Origin: Gammaproteobacteria bacterium
GTDB taxonomy: Bacteria; Pseudomonadota; Gammaproteobacteria; DSM-16500
Length of the DNA: 64,000 bases
Reading direction: 5' to 3'
NCBI GenBank assembly: GCA_031291175.1
Contig: JARLJO010000049.1
Span: 176,464 to 240,463, forward strand
In this document: positions 49,607-58,332 of the stretch, in pieces
How positions within the stretch are numbered: the stretch's first letter is position 1
Layout: every line of letters starts with the position of its first letter
Program-made: the position numbers and the translations under genes
The notes under the pieces: model-generated
What the model was told of the DNA's origin: nothing
Databases searched by the model: none
Seen by the model: only the letters and a program-made list of their open reading frames with translations

Positions 49607-50436
49607 GAAATAGGGTTTCCTAACTGTTTGGCTAATTCTTCGGAGCGGTTTTTGGCGGCGGTTAAAGCATCTTCAACGATTTGACGTAAGGAGGCTTCTT
49701 CAAAGACGCGGATGGCTTGTTCGGTTGTGCCGCCAGGAGATGTGACGCGTTTGCGTAATTCAGCGACAGATTCTTCACTTTCTAATGCCATGCGTGATGC
49801 GCCAAAAGCGGTTTGCAAAGTGAGTAGGCGCGCGATGCTTTTGGGTAGCCCCAATTTTTCGGCGGTGAGTTGCATGGCTTCCATAAAGAGGAAAAAATAA
49901 GCGGGGCCACTGCCGGATAAAGCGGTGACGATATCCATTAAGTTTTCATCTTCTAACCAAACGACAAGTCCTACTGAACGTAAAATGGATTCTGCCGCAT
50001 TGTGTTGTTCTTGAGTGACCCATTTGTTGGCGAATAAAGCGGATGCGCCACAACCGATTAAAGCGGGTGTGTTTGGCATGGCGCGGACAATCGCGATATT
50101 GCCTCCTAGCCAATTTTGTAAGCTGGTTTCACGAATACCGGCGGCGATTGAAAGAATGAGGGGCTTGTGTTTTTGAATGGTGCTTTTTAAATCGGTAATG
50201 ACTGCTGACAATACTTGCGGTTTAATTGCTAGCATCACAATTTCTGCGACTTTAACGGCTTCGTGATTGTCTGTTGTGATATTGACATTAAACTGGTGTT
50301 TTAAATGTTTGAGTTTTGTTTCGTCAAGATCGGCAACCCAGATTTTTTGGGGAGGGTAGTCATCGGCTATCAAGCCGCCTACTAAACTGGCGCCCATGTT
50401 GCCGCTGCCAATGATTGAGATAGTTGATTTTGTCAT
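49603..50436 (-). CDS. proC: Pyrroline-5-carboxylate reductase
   Basis: Last step of proline synthesis. The 277-residue chain has the Rossmann motif IIGSGNMGASLVGGL, the active-site region ALSGSGPAYFFLFMEAM and the C-terminal VTSPGGTTEQAIRVFEEA. In many Proteobacteria yggS is directly upstream; here a repeat and another gene intervene. Confidence 0.96.
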   Translation of the reverse strand: MTKSTISIIGSGNMGASLVGGLIADDYPPQKIWVADLDETKLKHLKHQFNVNITTDNHEAVKVAEIVMLAIKPQVLSAVITDLKSTIQKHKPLILSIAAGIRETSLQNWLGGNIAIVRAMPNTPALIGCGASALFANKWVTQEQHNAAESILRSVGLVVWLEDENLMDIVTALSGSGPAYFFLFMEAMQLTAEKLGLPKSIARLLTLQTAFGASRMALESEESVAELRKRVTSPGGTTEQAIRVFEEASLRQIVEDALTAAKNRSEELAKQLGNPIS

Positions 50437-50504
50437 TTGGGTTCATCCGGTTGGTTCTTTGGCCGTTATCATAGCATGGGTTTCTTGGCGGCTACAAAAA
50501 TTTG

Positions 50505-50790
50505 GCAGGGGTTCGCGGACACGACCCCCACAAAAGGCGTGGGGGTCTTAGTCCGTGCTACTGATCTGCATCGGAGTTCTCTGTGCAATGAGTCAATGAA
50601 AACATGCTCTTTTCGCTTCCACGAAGTGGAAGCGAATCAAAAAAACGGGGTGGCAGGGTAGGTTTGCTTTTTACGCGCGGAGCCTACAGGCGAGCACGAA
50701 AAAAGTAAACCTACCATGACAGGACCCCAGTCAATTTAAGAGTGTTCACGTTGAGGTCACCGCCTTCGCGGGATGACAGGATCATTTGAT
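50505..50790. repeat. Composite structured repeat, full copy
   Basis: Modules A and B are both present: CCCCCAC/GTGGGGG hairpin (loop AAAAGGC here), CGCTTCCAC-GAA-GTGGAAGCG, and the long GGTAGGTTT...AAACCTACC inverted repeat. A nine-base difference occurs in its loop (GCCTACAGGCGAGC against GTTTACGAGC), shared with the copy at 63792. It ends in a GCCTTCGCGGGATGACAG remnant. It separates proC from the glycoside-hydrolase-like gene. Confidence 0.9.
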
Positions 50791-50804
50791 TTATTTAACA
50801 AAGA

Positions 50805-50820
50805 CCCCCCTTGAGGGGGG
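50805..50820 (-). terminator. Hairpin after the glycoside-hydrolase-like gene
   Basis: CCCCCC-TTGA-GGGGGG makes a perfect 6-bp stem. On the minus strand it follows the gene's stop (50862) by about 40 bases and is followed by TCTTTGTT, a weak T tract. Confidence 0.6.
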
Positions 50821-50861
50821 GCTCACTAGAATAAATCAGGGTAGGGATTTATCAGGTGGGA

Positions 50862-52040
50862 TTAATGTAGGCTGATGGGTCTGGTCCAGGATTCTACGGC
50901 ACTTTTTTGTTGGCTCGTATTTTCTGAAACAGAGATGGGTGTATCATTTCCTACTTTCTCTTTTTTATCGGGTGTTGCTTCAGCTGTTGTTATAGTTTGA
51001 TCAGCGTGGGCGGTTGCCTGAATGAGTTTGGTTTCTGTGGTGTCCTCATTTGACTTGGCCTCAGCTGTTACTGCTTTGGTTTCTGCCTCTACACTCCTCG
51101 TGTCCGGTTTTGCGTCAGCCGTCATGATCACGTTGGATGACGCGTCTTTACTTGAGTGGTTAATTTCAGCCATCAAGCTGAATAGATAGTCATATTTGTT
51201 GTGTGCACTCCAAACATACCAACCATCAGCGCCCGCATCTTGTACCGCTTTCATTTCAGCCACAACATAAGAACGTCTCTTTGAGCCAGGCAATGGATAA
51301 CGATAGTTTGAAATCTCAATAAAGGCGTAGAGTTTGACGGGCATTTTGTTATCAAATTGTGAGCGCAGCGCATGCAATGAGTTATAAATGGTTTGATATG
51401 GGGTGACAGCATGCGTTCTGAAAGGTTCAAAATGCGATGGGTAAACCATAGGGCACAAGGCATCAACACTTTGCGCCATCATTCGTAAATTTTGACCTAT
51501 GTGTTTGGATTCGCCATAGCTTGAAATACCAAAGACATCCGCTTGCAATGGCACGCCTTGAGGGGCGAGCTTGTCTTTAAACCATTGCACAACGGTGAAG
51601 ATGTGCTTGGCATTGTCAGCCGATGCATGTTGCTTGGTATTGTAACGAATGTAGTCTAATTGTATTTCTTGTGCGCCATAATCAACGGCTGTTTTCATCA
51701 AGGCATAACGTTTTGCCCAGTATGCAGGTGAGCTGATTTGTTCTGGGTGGCCACCGGTAGGAAAGACCACGACACGGGCGACATAGCGAATGCCATTTTC
51801 CTTCAACAAGGCTACGTTTTTTTGGTAGCGTTTGGATGGAATCTCCATGTCGACGACGAAAGTTGTGATCCCGACCGCTTTGGAATTAGCGATGAGATAT
51901 TTAAGATACTTTGTGTTTTCCATGGTGGTTTGGGTGAGATAAATGCCCTTAACAAGCGCGGCAAACACTGGACCCGAAAAGCTAGTGAAGAGAAGTGTCA
52001 GAATAACGGATAATGCTATTTTTATGCTGTTTGTTGTCAT
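50862..52040 (-). CDS. Secreted putative glycoside hydrolase (DUF4015-like) with low-complexity tail
   Basis: The 392-residue product starts at MTTNSIKIALSVILTLLF with a signal peptide ending VFA before ALVKG; the frame stays open 33 codons upstream. Residues about 25-290 form a TIM-barrel-like domain: GIYLTQTTMEN, TFVVDMEIPSK, RYVARVVVFP, EIQLDYIRYNTK and DGWYVWSAHNKYDYLF, matching the putative glycoside hydrolase family DUF4015. The acidic residues in VVDME and QLDY are the likely catalytic ones. The final ~90 residues are Thr/Ala/Glu-rich and probably disordered. It sits inside the usual yggS-proC operon. The substrate is unknown. Confidence 0.82.
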   Translation of the reverse strand: MTTNSIKIALSVILTLLFTSFSGPVFAALVKGIYLTQTTMENTKYLKYLIANSKAVGITTFVVDMEIPSKRYQKNVALLKENGIRYVARVVVFPTGGHPEQISSPAYWAKRYALMKTAVDYGAQEIQLDYIRYNTKQHASADNAKHIFTVVQWFKDKLAPQGVPLQADVFGISSYGESKHIGQNLRMMAQSVDALCPMVYPSHFEPFRTHAVTPYQTIYNSLHALRSQFDNKMPVKLYAFIEISNYRYPLPGSKRRSYVVAEMKAVQDAGADGWYVWSAHNKYDYLFSLMAEINHSSKDASSNVIMTADAKPDTRSVEAETKAVTAEAKSNEDTTETKLIQATAHADQTITTAEATPDKKEKVGNDTPISVSENTSQQKSAVESWTRPISLH

Positions 52041-52125
52041 ATTTGCAACCCCAATAAGGTTGAACATGATTTTAGTATACTCTACAAAAAAATTATTTTT
52101 TTGGTGGTATAATGTTTCGGAGTTG

Positions 52126-52806
52126 TTATCTAAATCCAAAGATTTTTGTCCCGATTCTAATCATAGTCGCACCTTCTGAGATCGCCGCTTCCATGTCATC
52201 TGACATGCCCATCGATAAAGTATCTAAAAAATCGTATTTTTCTAATAAATTTTCGAAGAGCAGACGTAATTTCTGACATTCTGCGCGTTGTTCGCGGAAA
52301 ATATTTTTTGGGGCAGGGATTGCCATGAGTCCTCTAAGGCGTAAACGCGGGAGTTTGTGGCATTTTTCGATGAAGGCGTCTACCTCACCAATCGGCATGC
52401 CGGATTTTGTTGGCTCTTCGCTGATGTTAACTTGTAAGCAAATATTGAGCGGGGGTAGATGATTTGGGCGTTGGTCGTTCAAGCGGGTGGCGATTCTGAT
52501 GTCACTGACACTTTGAACCCAGTGGAAGTTTTCACTGATGAGTTTGGTTTTGTTGCTTTGAATAGCGCCGATGAAATGCCATTCTATGGCTGGATTGGCG
52601 AGTATGGCTATTTTATCAAGGGCTTCTTGCAGGTAGTTTTCACCAAAGTGGGTTTGGCCTGCGTCCAGTGCCTGAGTGATTTTTTCTATTGGCTGACCTT
52701 TGCTAACGGCGAGTAATGTTACGCTGAGAGGAGTTCGGTGATAGCGGGTTTCATATTCGCGAATGGAGTGCAAGACAGTCTTTATGTTTTGTTCGATGTC
52801 GTCCAT
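52126..52806 (-). CDS. yggS: PLP homeostasis protein YggS
   Basis: PLP-binding protein of the YggS/PROSC family, needed for vitamin B6 balance. The 226-residue chain has LLAVSKGQPIEKI with the PLP lysine, HFGENYLQEALDK, IEWHFIGAIQSNK, and the phosphate-binding MSDDMEAAISEGATMIRIGTKIFG. It normally pairs with proC, here displaced by about 1.7 kb. Confidence 0.95.
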   Translation of the reverse strand: MDDIEQNIKTVLHSIREYETRYHRTPLSVTLLAVSKGQPIEKITQALDAGQTHFGENYLQEALDKIAILANPAIEWHFIGAIQSNKTKLISENFHWVQSVSDIRIATRLNDQRPNHLPPLNICLQVNISEEPTKSGMPIGEVDAFIEKCHKLPRLRLRGLMAIPAPKNIFREQRAECQKLRLLFENLLEKYDFLDTLSMGMSDDMEAAISEGATMIRIGTKIFGFR

Positions 52807-52839
52807 GGGGAATGTTCATTTCCATTTGCATGACTTAAT

Positions 52840-52872
52840 ATCAAGAAATGGGCAAGATGCCCACTTCTTGAT
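52840..52872 (-). terminator. Strong hairpin after pckA
   Basis: A 14-bp stem (ATCAAGAAGTGGGC paired with GCCCATTTCTTGAT, one G-U pair) closes a five-base loop, in the 76-base gap between pckA and yggS. There is no good T run on the minus strand, so it could be a processing or stabilising structure rather than a classical terminator. Confidence 0.55.
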
Positions 52873-52882
52873 GTGTCGTTTT

Positions 52883-54454
52883 TTAGTTTGAACTATTTGG
52901 CCCCGCATTACGGATGACGTCACTCACATTGAACTTTTTGAAGTTCTCGATGAATTGATCCATCAATAGCTTGGTGTTCACGGCTAGTGCTTCCTGGTCT
53001 GCCCATGCGTTTTGTGGGTTCAATAATTTGCTATCCACATCCGCTACCGCCGTTGGAATTTCAAAGTTAAATCCAGGCAGGGTTTCATAATTGGCATTAC
53101 GCAAATCCCCATTCACAATGGCCCGGACGATGGCGCGGGTGGTGGGGATAGAGAAGCGATTGCCACCTTGTCCATGTGCGCCGCCCATCCAGCCAGTGTT
53201 GACCAGGTAGACTTGGGCATCATGCTCATCTAAGCGCTTCATTAAGAGATGCGCGTAGACTTGCGGTGGGCGTGGGAAGAACGGTGCGCCAAAACAAGTG
53301 CTAAAGGTTGGCTTGATACCGCTGCCTTGGCCAACTTCAGTACTGCCGACTAAAGCAGTGTAGCCACTTAAGAAGTAATAGGCGGCTTGTTCTTTGGTTA
53401 AGCGTGAAACAGGTGGCAGCACACCATAGAGATCACACGTGAGAAAGATCACGGCGTTTGGAATGCCAGCTTTATTTTCTTCAACCCGTAGCGGAATATG
53501 TTCGCGTGGGTATGCCGCGCGTGTGTTTTGGGTGAGAGAGGTGTCGGCGTAGTTGGGTTCTTTGGTTTTAGGATCGAGTACAACGTTTTCAAGTACTGCT
53601 GCGTCGCGGATGGCGTTCCAGATAACCGGCTCATTTTTTTGGGATAAGTCTATGCACTTGGCATAGCAACCGCCTTCAAAATTGAAAACAGCGTGTTGGC
53701 TCCAGCCGTGTTCGTCGTCTCCAATGAGATAGCGTTCGGGATCAGCGGACAGTGTGGTTTTGCCGGTGCCAGATAAGCCGAAGAAAAGGGCTGTTTCGCC
53801 ATCTTTGCCAACGTTGGCTGCGCAATGCATTGGCAAAACATCGTGTTCTGGTAATAAAAAGTTTAAGACAGAGAACACAGCTTTTTTCATTTCGCCAGCG
53901 TAATGAGTGCCGCAAATTAAGATGGTGCGTTTGGTGAAGTTCAAGATGACGGCTGCATCACCATTGACGCCATCGCGGGCGGGTTCTGTTGCCAGACCGG
54001 GAACGCTTAGAACGGTCCATTGTTTGGCAGGGTTGTTGATGGCTGTGCGAATAAATAGATCTTGGGCGAAGAGATTTTGCCAGGCTAATTCGGTGATGAC
54101 TCTAACAGGTAAGGCAAAAGCGGGGTCTGCGCCGACGCTGAGGTCAGAGACAAAGTAGGTATCTTTTTGATTCAGATATTCGGTTGCGCGTTGCCAGAGA
54201 GCATCAAATTTAGCGGGGGTGATAGGTTGATTGATGTTGTTCCAGTCAACTGCTTTGTCTGTGATGTCATCTTTGACAATAAAACGATCTTTGGGTGAAC
54301 GGCCGGTGCGTGGGCCTGTGGTCACGGCGAAGGCGTTATTGCTTGCTAATGTGCCTTCGTTTCTTTCTAGTGCGATGTTAACAAGTTCTTTGGGGGATAG
54401 ATTGGTATGACATTTTCCATTTGTTATTTTCATAGCATCGACAGCCATCATCAT
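52883..54454 (-). CDS. pckA: Phosphoenolpyruvate carboxykinase (ATP)
   Basis: Gluconeogenic enzyme turning oxaloacetate into PEP. The start at 54454 ([16 protein letters not shown]) has AGGAG seven bases upstream. The 523-residue chain has [18 protein letters not shown] (substrate loop), the kinase loop [23 protein letters not shown] and the C-terminal [19 protein letters not shown]. The ATP-type assignment follows from these. It suggests growth on amino acids or TCA intermediates. Confidence 0.96.
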   Translation of the reverse strand: MMMAVDAMKITNGKCHTNLSPKELVNIALERNEGTLASNNAFAVTTGPRTGRSPKDRFIVKDDITDKAVDWNNINQPITPAKFDALWQRATEYLNQKDTYFVSDLSVGADPAFALPVRVITELAWQNLFAQDLFIRTAINNPAKQWTVLSVPGLATEPARDGVNGDAAVILNFTKRTILICGTHYAGEMKKAVFSVLNFLLPEHDVLPMHCAANVGKDGETALFFGLSGTGKTTLSADPERYLIGDDEHGWSQHAVFNFEGGCYAKCIDLSQKNEPVIWNAIRDAAVLENVVLDPKTKEPNYADTSLTQNTRAAYPREHIPLRVEENKAGIPNAVIFLTCDLYGVLPPVSRLTKEQAAYYFLSGYTALVGSTEVGQGSGIKPTFSTCFGAPFFPRPPQVYAHLLMKRLDEHDAQVYLVNTGWMGGAHGQGGNRFSIPTTRAIVRAIVNGDLRNANYETLPGFNFEIPTAVADVDSKLLNPQNAWADQEALAVNTKLLMDQFIENFKKFNVSDVIRNAGPNSSN

Positions 54455-54619
54455 AAACGATCTCCTGAATGGGCCTCGCAAAAGCATGAACGATAAATGC
54501 CCACAACTGTGTTATGCGAGGATTTAAAAAACCGTATTGTACCTAAAGTATTGGGGATAGACCATGTGTGATTGGGGGGGAGCTTGGTTGGTTGGGTGTT
54601 TATGTTTGGTTTTTTTAAA

Positions 54620-54880
54620 TTCGCTTCAACGAAGTTGAAGTGAATCAAAAAAAACGGGGTGGCAGGGTAGGTTGGCTTTTTACGCGCGGAGTTTACGAGC
54701 ACGAAAAAAGTCAACCTACCCTGACAGGACCCCAGTCATTTTAAGAGAGTTTATTTCGATATCAGTGTAGTTTTCGAAATGGGTCCCCGTCTTCGCGGAG
54801 ATGACGAGAGTTTATACAGATTTGCGGGGCACTAGTGCGTCTGCGTGGGGACGACAGAGTTTGTACAGAGTTATTGGATG
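54620..54880. repeat. Composite structured repeat, copy lacking module A
   Basis: It begins at the short hairpin, here CTTCAAC-GAA-GTTGAAG. Compared with 26661, C became A on one arm and G became T on the other, keeping the stem. The long inverted repeat reads GGTAGGTTGGCTTTTT with AAAAAAGTCAACCTACC, again with paired changes. The right part (GTTTATACAGATTTGCGGGGCACTAG) matches 26950-26990. The rest of the pckA to SseB-like gap (54455-55011) shows nothing else. Confidence 0.9.
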
Positions 54881-55011
54881 ATAGTTATCTGCGCGGGAAT
54901 GCGACCAAGAGGGTCGTGGGTTTTTTGCAGAATCTTTTTAGGGTTGCTTGACAGAAGCGTGGGGGCGTGGAAAACTGGCGCAATTTTATGCATATCTAAA
55001 GGGTTATTGTC

Positions 55012-55428
55012 ATGACAGAATTAGATCAGTTGATCTCGGCGGCATTTGCTAGTGAAGGAAAGCAGGAAGATGTTAATAAAGTGTATCTCGCTATGTTGCG
55101 AACCCCTTTATTTATTCCGGTTGAGAAAATGGAAGAAGGGGCTCCCGTTAATGAAGAAGAACCCTTTAAGCCATTATTTGCCAAGATTGAAGAACAATAT
55201 TTTATGCTGGCGTTTGATACGCTTGAGCGTTTGACTGCTTGGGCCGCGGATGAGTTGCCGCAGATTGATTATGTGCAATTAGTTGGGAAAGACTTAATTA
55301 CGGGAATTAATGATCAGGTTTTTCTTTGTTTGAATCAGGGGACTGAATTTTACAAAGAGTTTTCGCCTGATGAAGTGAAGCGATTAAAAACGATTGTTTC
55401 GCGTATTGATCAGATGCGGAATTCGTAA
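55012..55428 (+). CDS. SseB-like N-terminal domain protein
   Basis: The 138-residue product resembles the SseB N-terminal domain: MTELDQLISAAFASEGKQED, VYLAMLRTPLFIPVE, then the central FMLAFDTLERLTAWA and ELVG-like segment. No signal peptide or membrane segment. The function of this domain in bacteria is not settled. It stands alone. Confidence 0.72.
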   Translation: MTELDQLISAAFASEGKQEDVNKVYLAMLRTPLFIPVEKMEEGAPVNEEEPFKPLFAKIEEQYFMLAFDTLERLTAWAADELPQIDYVQLVGKDLITGINDQVFLCLNQGTEFYKEFSPDEVKRLKTIVSRIDQMRNS

Positions 55429-55490
55429 GAGGTTTGGTGTTTGTGTTCTGATTTCCACATTCCTGAGGCATGGGTTGTCAGTTCATTGAT

Positions 55491-55569
55491 GTTGGGTTGA
55501 GCGCGTTTTTCGCAACCCAACACTTCATTTAAACCTTGGGTTTCGCAAAAAGCGCTCAACCCAACCTAC
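55491..55569. repeat. Pair of REP-like palindromes
   Basis: Two palindromes in head-to-head arrangement: GTTGGGTTGAGCGCG/CGCAACCCAAC (55491-55522) and TTGGGTTTCGC/GCGCTCAACCCAACCTAC (55536-55569), spaced by about 14 bases. It lies 3' of both the SseB-like gene and the toxin gene. Confidence 0.85.
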
Positions 55570-55584
55570 AATGCTACATTCTAG

Positions 55585-55875
55585 TTAATAGTGATATTTG
55601 CACTGATAAATTATAAGGACTTGATTGTCCACTAAGCGGCCGTCGATTTTCTCTTTCTTTCCGCTTACGGCATAAACCAAACGGTGCTCATTATCAATTT
55701 TTCTTGACCATTTGCCTGCCAGGTCAAACCTTAAGGGTTCTGGTTTTCCAATTCCCTGGAATGGCGTTTCCTGGATGTTTTTGATTAAATCATTAATTCG
55801 CGATAGTTTTTTTATATCTGCTGTTTTCCAATATAAATATTCGTCCCATGCAATGTCAGTCCAAACAAGCTTCAT
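55585..55875 (-). CDS. yoeB: YoeB-family toxin (ribosome-dependent mRNA interferase)
   Basis: RelE-fold endoribonuclease that cuts mRNA at the ribosome. The 96-residue chain follows E. coli YoeB closely: WDEYLYWKTADIKKLSRIN, TPFQGIGKPEPLRFDLAG, KWSRKIDNEHRLVYAV, and the C-terminal CKYHY. The catalytic Glu, Arg and His-Tyr end are present. It is 12 residues longer than the 84-residue E. coli protein, with an insert (KKEKIDGRLVDNQ) before the last strand. The yefM-like antitoxin gene is 11 bases upstream. Confidence 0.94.
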   Translation of the reverse strand: MKLVWTDIAWDEYLYWKTADIKKLSRINDLIKNIQETPFQGIGKPEPLRFDLAGKWSRKIDNEHRLVYAVSGKKEKIDGRLVDNQVLIIYQCKYHY

Positions 55876-55886
55876 GGTTTTTCCTT

Positions 55887-56156
55887 TTATTTGCTAAGTT
55901 TTTCGACTTCTATTAATTCGTGAGAAGTCACTTTTCCCTCTTCTGCTTGTTTTATGCTTTGACGTAATTTTTCAGCATTTGCTGGGCTGCGAAGTAAATA
56001 TGCCGTTTCTTCAATAGCATTAAAGTCTTCAAGGGACATCATCACAACAGCGCGAGCACTTTTACGTGTGATAATAATCGGACTATGGTCATCACATACT
56101 TTTTCCATTGTACTAGCCAAATTTTTTCTTACCGCCGAATAGCTTTTAGCGTCCAT
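55887..56156 (-). CDS. yefM: YefM-family antitoxin
   Basis: Antitoxin and autorepressor of the Phd/YefM family. The start at 56156 (MDAKSYSAVRKNLASTMEKV) has the family N-terminal DNA-binding part, followed by HSPIIITRKSARAVVMMSLEDFNAIEETAYLLRS and a C-terminal toxin-binding helix. 89 residues is normal; a longer frame upstream runs through the promoter and is not used. The promoter has matching TGTAC operators. Confidence 0.94.
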   Translation of the reverse strand: MDAKSYSAVRKNLASTMEKVCDDHSPIIITRKSARAVVMMSLEDFNAIEETAYLLRSPANAEKLRQSIKQAEEGKVTSHELIEVEKLSK

Positions 56157-56177
56157 AAGTAATAGCCCCACTTTTAG

Positions 56178-56233
56178 TTGTACGGTTTGTTGTACTTGTA
56201 CAATAATTATAACTTTGTTTGTGGGTTTGTCAA
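56178..56233 (-). promoter_or_regulatory. yefM-yoeB promoter and operator
   Basis: On the minus strand TTGACA (56233-56228) and TATAAT (56211-56206) are 16 bases apart, both perfect. Just downstream is the near-palindrome TTGTAC-TT-GTACAA (56190-56203), plus another TTGTAC half site (56179-56184). TGTACA-type cores are the known YefM-YoeB operator motif, so autorepression is likely. Confidence 0.82.
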
Positions 56234-56491
56234 ACGTTGGGAAAGGGGCCTTAATAAAAATGATGACTAATCTTTGTGCGCAATAAAATTTAATTAAATT
56301 ATAAATAATTGATAAATAATTAAAATGATGTGATTCTGATCGCAAGGAGGAGGCTGAATCTGGGGGACGTCATGAGTATCGCCCTATCAAAATAAACAAC
56401 ATGGCAGGTCAGCAATAAGTTTATTTAATATTGCAGTGCAATCATCCCAAAGAAAGAATCATCGGTTTTTATAGGGCAAGCCGCGGTTGCT
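56234..56491. other. Gap between yefM promoter and pyrC, no feature seen
   Basis: AT-rich DNA with an open stretch TTTAATTAAATTATAAATAATTG-like, then a G-rich part. No repeat family member, hairpin or gene was recognised. It lies 3' of pyrC and 5' of yefM. Confidence 0.5.
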
Positions 56492-57733
56492 CTACCTGTT
56501 TTCTCTTAAATCATCCAGAAAAAAACACTGTTCTTTCAATATGGTATAAATCGGCCATCCTCGTAACAACCGCCCAGAAAAAGCTGACCAGGCGCATTTT
56601 GTTTTTAATTTCAGAGGGTCTACAACGGCTTCTCTATCCATATCAACCAATACCCAATCTGCTGTTTTTGGTAATCCAAAAATCGTCTCAGCGCGTGTGC
56701 TGGTTAGTGCGACTATGTGTTCTAAGGTTAATAATCCCTGGTGATATGCCGTTAACAATAAAGGTAATGTCGTTTCTATCCCTGGCATGCCGGAGGGGCA
56801 TTCGCCATAAGGCTTCGCTTTTTCTTGTTGTGTGTGTGGTGCATGATCGGAGCCAATGGTGTCAATGATGCCAGCACGGATGGCTTCCATTAATGCAGTA
56901 TTGTGATGCAGTTCACGTAAGGGTGGGTTTACTACCGCGCGACCTTGTAATTGCGGATAGCTATCTTGATTCAAAAATAAATGATGCGGGGTGGTTTCTG
57001 CATGGACGGGCAATCCTTCTTCTTTGGCTTTTTTTATCAAGGCAATTTCGTCAGCGGTACTCACGTGTAAAATATACAAACGTGTGCGATAGATGCGGCA
57101 AAGTTCGATGGCTTTGGCGACGGCGAGGCAAGCGGCCTGCACGTCGCGAATCTCTGAATGGTGTGAGTAACTCAATGCACCTTGATCTTGAAAATGTTTT
57201 TTTTGTGATTTTAATCGATCTTCATCTTCGGCATGGACTGCAACGATTAAATTTTGTGTGGCGGCAATTGCAAAAATGGCGTGTAGGCTTTCGTCGTCAT
57301 CAATGACTAAATTGCCTGTGCTGCATCCCATAAAAACTTTAATGCCTATGACGGCATTTTTTACTTGGTGCACTTCGCTAAAATGTTTTTTATCTGCACC
57401 GAAAAATAAATGATAGCGCAAAGGAATCGCTACTTCTTTTAATTGTGAATCAATCAGGGCTATTTTTTCTTGTAATAATGCTGCGCTGATTGTTGGGGGG
57501 ATTGTGTTGGGCATGTCAAAGACTGTTGTATAGCCGCCACAAATCGCGGCCATGGCGCCAGTGCGCCAGTCTTCTTTGTATTCCATGCCGGGGGTGCGAA
57601 AATGTACGTGTGGGTCGATTAGGCCTGGTAATGCAATCAAGCCAGTTGCGTCAATTGTTTGATGCGTTTGGTTCGCGCACGTTAATGTTAGTGGTTGTCC
57701 CGAAATCGATTTCGCGCCAGTGATTGTTATCAT
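56492..57733 (-). CDS. pyrC: Dihydroorotase
   Basis: Zinc enzyme of pyrimidine synthesis, long bacterial (class I-like) type, 413 residues. The metal-binding DPHVHFRTPG is near residue 42, VFMGCSTGNL follows, then VHAEDEDR, ILHVSTADE, HAETTPHHL and the catalytic GSDHAPHT. The C-terminal GWPIYTILKEQCFFLDD is consistent. It is the last gene of the carA-carB-pyrB-pyrI-pyrC series, 116 bases after pyrI, with a repeat pair in between. Confidence 0.94.
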   Translation of the reverse strand: MITITGAKSISGQPLTLTCANQTHQTIDATGLIALPGLIDPHVHFRTPGMEYKEDWRTGAMAAICGGYTTVFDMPNTIPPTISAALLQEKIALIDSQLKEVAIPLRYHLFFGADKKHFSEVHQVKNAVIGIKVFMGCSTGNLVIDDDESLHAIFAIAATQNLIVAVHAEDEDRLKSQKKHFQDQGALSYSHHSEIRDVQAACLAVAKAIELCRIYRTRLYILHVSTADEIALIKKAKEEGLPVHAETTPHHLFLNQDSYPQLQGRAVVNPPLRELHHNTALMEAIRAGIIDTIGSDHAPHTQQEKAKPYGECPSGMPGIETTLPLLLTAYHQGLLTLEHIVALTSTRAETIFGLPKTADWVLVDMDREAVVDPLKLKTKCAWSAFSGRLLRGWPIYTILKEQCFFLDDLRENR

Positions 57734-57774
57734 AGAGCTATTCCAGAAATTTTTTTAATGGATTAGAAAATGTG

Positions 57775-57848
57775 GGCTGGATGTTTTTTGTGAAACCCAA
57801 TATTTCATTAAAAGTTGGGTTTCGCCAAAAGCGCTCAACCCAACCTAC
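57775..57848. repeat. REP-like palindrome pair inside the pyrimidine operon
   Basis: A degenerate palindrome (57775-57800) and a good one, GTTGGGTTTCGCC/GCGCTCAACCCAACCTAC (57814-57848), fill the gap between pyrI and pyrC, ending two bases before the pyrI stop. As RNA structures inside an operon they could affect message stability. Confidence 0.82.
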
Positions 57849-57849
57849 G

Positions 57850-58332
57850 TTAGAGATTGACTTTTAGTTGGTCTCGATCAAAGGTTTTTTCACAGTAATG
57901 GCAGGTCAGTTTGATTTGTTTGCCTTGTTCTGTGATATGAAAATAACTGTCTACGGTTTCAGCTTGCGTGACGCAAGTGGGATTGCGGCAGATAAATACT
58001 TTTTTCATGGTCTTTGGTAGATGTGTCGTATATTTTTTAGAGACATCAAAGTTTTGGATGACGTTAATCGTGGCAAGTGGCGAGAAGATGACAATTTCAT
58101 TGGCTTCATCTTCGGTCAAAATGCGATTTTCAATTTTAATTAAATCTTTATTGCCAAGGCGCTTGCTGGGTAGATGCAAACCAATGGTCACTTTGTTGTC
58201 GTGCGATGCCAGACCCAATAAGTGAATAATCCGCAGTGCTTGCCCTTGCGTGATATGGTCTATCACCGTGCCATTTTTGATGGCGGAAACGGGTAAGGTT
58301 TCATTGTTTGTTGTGGGTGCTGTTTCTGTCAT
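57850..58332 (-). CDS. pyrI: Aspartate carbamoyltransferase regulatory chain
   Basis: Allosteric subunit of the ATCase holoenzyme. The 160-residue chain has the nucleotide-binding domain (GTVIDHITQGQALRIIHLLG, then HLPSKRLGNKDLIKIENR) and a C-terminal zinc domain with four cysteines in CRNPTCVTQ and CHYCEKTF. It overlaps pyrB by four bases. It indicates feedback-controlled ATCase as in E. coli. Confidence 0.95.
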   Translation of the reverse strand: MTETAPTTNNETLPVSAIKNGTVIDHITQGQALRIIHLLGLASHDNKVTIGLHLPSKRLGNKDLIKIENRILTEDEANEIVIFSPLATINVIQNFDVSKKYTTHLPKTMKKVFICRNPTCVTQAETVDSYFHITEQGKQIKLTCHYCEKTFDRDQLKVNL

